Source: Haematococcus lacustris (lineage: Eukaryota > Chlorophyta > Chlorophyceae > Chlamydomonadales > Haematococcaceae). From it: a DNA stretch of 64,000 bases. Positions within the stretch are counted from its first letter, which is position 1. Every line of letters begins with the position of its first letter. The DNA lies in assembly GCA_030144725.1 (NCBI GenBank), contig JASKMD010000003.1, positions 2,066,991 through 2,130,990 on the forward strand, read 5' to 3'. Below are positions 61,731 through 64,000 of this stretch, piece by piece. The notes under the pieces were generated by a model. It did no database searches and was not told where the DNA came from. It was given only the letters and a program-made list of their open reading frames with translations. A program made the translations under genes and the position numbers.

Positions 61731-62331
61731 CCTCACCTCAGTAGGAAGCGCAGGGTGGGAGAGTAGGGCTGGGCTGGGCTGGGCGTGTCCTTGCTGCTTG
61801 CTGCTCAGGTGAGGGTGAGGGTGAGGGTAAGAAGGTGGGGGGTGGGAGGGAGGGGAGCTGCTGCGCCATGTTGGCTCCCTGTTGGCCTTACCTTGGAGTG
61901 GTCTAACCTTGGAGTGGTGTTGTTAGTGGTGGGGGTGAAAGAGCCAAGGTAGGGTTGAGCGTCAAGGGTGGGATGGGCTCTCTGGGGTAGTCTGCTGGGG
62001 TAAGGGAGGGGGCTGGGATGTCAGGGGGGAGGTGACGGGGAGGGGGGAAGCGGGGGTTGGGGAGAGGTGAAAGTGGAATTGGTGGGACAGGGTAGGGAAG
62101 GGGACTTGTAGCCACCTGTAGAGACCTGGGGAGGGAGGGAGGGAGGGAGGGAGGGAGGGGGGGAGGAAGGGGAGTGAAAGGGGAAGGAGGGTAAAGGGAT
62201 GTGGACCTGCGGCAAGGAGGTGACGGGTTATCAAAGGATGTATTTGATGCACAAGGGGCAGGGAAGATGGGCTCGGAGATGGTGGATACATGTCATGGCA
62301 AAAAGGTGGGTCGCTGCATGTGAAGCGCTAC
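61731..62331. repeat. G-rich low-complexity flank
   Basis: Short GGGCT run (61766-61790), GGTGAGGGTGAGGG repeats near 61808 and (GGGA)n at 62128-62165. No gene recognised. Confidence 0.55.
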
Positions 62332-62960
62332 ATTACCTCGCATGGCATTCGCTACGCGCAAAGCGTGGCGAGGTAATGCACCGTGTACTTGGCGTGGTCT
62401 GAGTTGGCTGAGACGGCTGTTGGCTAAGATCTCGAGGTTGCGAGATTGGCTAGGAGGCTGGCCTCTACATGAGATGTGGCTGCCTGGCTGCACTGTTGCT
62501 GCCTGGCTGCGATGTGGCGATGTGGCGATGTTGCGTGGTCTGCAAGGGAAGGCCGCCTGGCTACCTAGATGCGGGTCGCGAAATGAGGGCAACGAGGCTG
62601 CAGGGCTGCGAGGTGGACTTCTTGGCGCTGTCCTGTAACCCTATCCTCAACGCTAAGTCATTTGCTGCCACCAGCTGCGGCTACGTTCCTAGCATGACTA
62701 GAATCGACGCGTTATTGACTACGGCGTGTACTGGGCGCATTTTTAGTTTTTCATATCTCATGTCTAACATCTCCGTGCCGCCATTGACGCCCCTTCGCAT
62801 CCCCACCCCACCCCGCCACCGATACCTAGGCCGGAATAGGCCAAAGGTTTTGCGCATTGCATCCACGACTCAATCTCGCAGCCAGTCTTGCAGCCTCGCT
62901 GCCCTCGAATCGCGACCCGCATCTGGTGGGCATTTCCGCAGCCAGCCAGCCTCGTAGACA
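62332..62960. other. Region with an inverted repeat and CTCGCAGCC words
   Basis: CATTACCTCGC (about 62332) pairs with GCGAGGTAATG (about 62367) to form a hairpin. GATGTGGCGATGTGGC tandem words follow at 62508-62530. A plus-strand segment near 62700-62780 shares FSFSY-coding DNA with 40600-40720 (minus). CTCGCAGCCAGTC-type words near 62875 resemble 1418-1530. Confidence 0.45.
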
Positions 62961-63739
62961 TTTTCACAGCCACGCAGCGCCGAACCTCGCAACTAGTGTT
63001 ACATGCCTAGCCACGAAGCGCTTACTCCTGCTTCCAGCCAAACCATTGCCATGCCCCTTCTTTGCAGCAGGTCTGACGGTCAAAGTCTCTTTCCCCTTCC
63101 CTTTCCTTCCCCTCCTCTCTTACTTCCTCTCATCCAGCAGCCCTCATCAAAAGCATGCCAGACGGCTGCATGAGGAGGCAAAGTAACGGAACAATTTTTC
63201 ACCCCCCCCTCTCCCTGATCTTGACGGACAGGTTGAGACTACCCACCCCACCCTACCATTCCCTTCCCCATCCCACGAGGTGAGCCTGCATTCCTTGCTG
63301 TCTGCCATCGCAAGCACGTACCTTGTGTTTACTGCAGGTCAGAGTCACTGCTGCCTCTCGCCCCTTCCCCCTAACTTATCACCACCACCTCCAACTCCGC
63401 CACCTCCCCTCTTTCTCCCCTCCCCTCCCCCTCCCCCCATACCCGGCTGCCCCCTCCCTACCCTACCCAGCAGCCAGGAGCAAGGCTTTTCCACCACCTC
63501 CCCTTACCCCTCCCCATCGCAACCACCCTCTCCCCTCCCCATCGCAACCTCTTCCCCCCTTCCTTTCCACGCATCCTCCATGTGCCAGTCCCTTCCATTT
63601 GACATGACATCGCTGCCCTCACCCCACCACCAACTTCTCCTCACCCCCCACCATCTTTGCGCAACCCTCGTCCCACTTCCCCATCACAAAGATTAATGTA
63701 AGAGCAAACAAGGAGCATGGAGCAGCAGTGTCCCTAATT
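62961..63739 (+). other. CT-rich block with one intron-like module
   Basis: 63280-63337 has GTGAGCCTGC…TTACTGCAG borders (58 bp). The surrounding plus strand is CT-rich; no coding sequence established. Confidence 0.4.
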
Positions 63740-64000
63740 ACCCTACAGTGCGCCTACACCTGAGACTATCAATGCCCTCCCTCCCTTCTTCCCCACTTCT
63801 CTCGCCCTCCCCATGGACCTCCCCTTCCCTTCCCTCCCCTTCCTCCTCTACCTCCCCTCCCCCGCTTCTCAATCATCCCGTCGCCCTCTGGGTCCCATTA
63901 CCCCCTCCGTTACCTCTCAACAGCAACAGCCTTCCTCCCCCTCCGCCTCCTCACCCTCACCATCTACACGCATATACACCCCATTCCAGCAAAAGGTGAG
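63740..64000 (+). other. Start of another module copy, cut by the window edge
   Basis: GTGCGCCTACACCTGAGACT… through CAGCAAAAG|GTGAG repeats 61582-61375 in inverse orientation. The final GTGAG (from 63996) looks like a donor continuing outside the window. Confidence 0.5.

Overview
What it is. The window is nuclear, transposon-dense DNA from a GC-rich chlorophyte. Evidence: introns with GTGAG/GTAAG donors and TGCAG acceptors, Ty1/copia and chromodomain Ty3/gypsy elements with C/G-ending codons, long CT-rich microsatellites, and an interstitial TTAGGG-type telomere block. TTAGGG telomeres together with dense short palindromes fit the Chlamydomonadales (Haematococcus/Dunaliella side); the species is inferred, not shown. 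I found no housekeeping gene, rRNA or tRNA gene.

Layout. 1-704: 5' end of a minus-strand copia element (Copia-3). 705-6468: an EnSpm/CACTA-like element made of satellites and arrays of the 14-bp palindrome CTACAGTACTGTAG. 6469-10366: 5'-truncated Copia-1. 10367-about 22760: a Ty3/gypsy chromovirus whose pol is split twice, by a 3429-bp CACTA-like element (13093-16521) and by a 2.5-kb non-autonomous Ty3 LTR element that cuts the chromodomain (19547-22078). 23057-51564: two and a part copies of a macro-unit (about 7.7 kb without insertions) holding a Gln/Ser-rich open frame, a minus-strand gag-less Copia-2, a CTG tract, a 9-bp array and an 80-bp satellite. Unit A carries a second 2.6-kb Ty3 LTR element (25325-27919). 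Unit B carries a 7009-bp CACTA-like element (37267-44275) and a 2.3-kb segment with an intron-containing, nonsense-mutated gene (47181-48592). Telomere-type DNA (50416-50624) separates units B and C. 51703-57312: complete Copia-1 with 249-bp LTRs and a GGTTT target duplication. 57318-64000: CCAGTACTGG palindrome arrays, a CAG tract and CT-rich intron-like modules, arranged as a mirror image of 1974-5530.

How it fits together. Several LTR families act as landing sites for CACTA-like elements that insert at TG (2-bp TSD), share CACTCAC-type termini, and carry large subterminal arrays of family-specific motifs. Three of these motifs are perfect palindromes around a GTAC core. No transposase was recognised, so these copies look non-autonomous. 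The same CT-rich, intron-punctuated internal modules recur in all four element regions.

The strongest leads are the palindromic subterminal array system, the precise nested insertions whose removal restores host frames, an intron-like tandem duplication at the LTR ends of three copia families, a PBS matching the initiator tRNA-Met anticodon arm, and a TGA at an invariant Trp shared by two Copia-1 copies.
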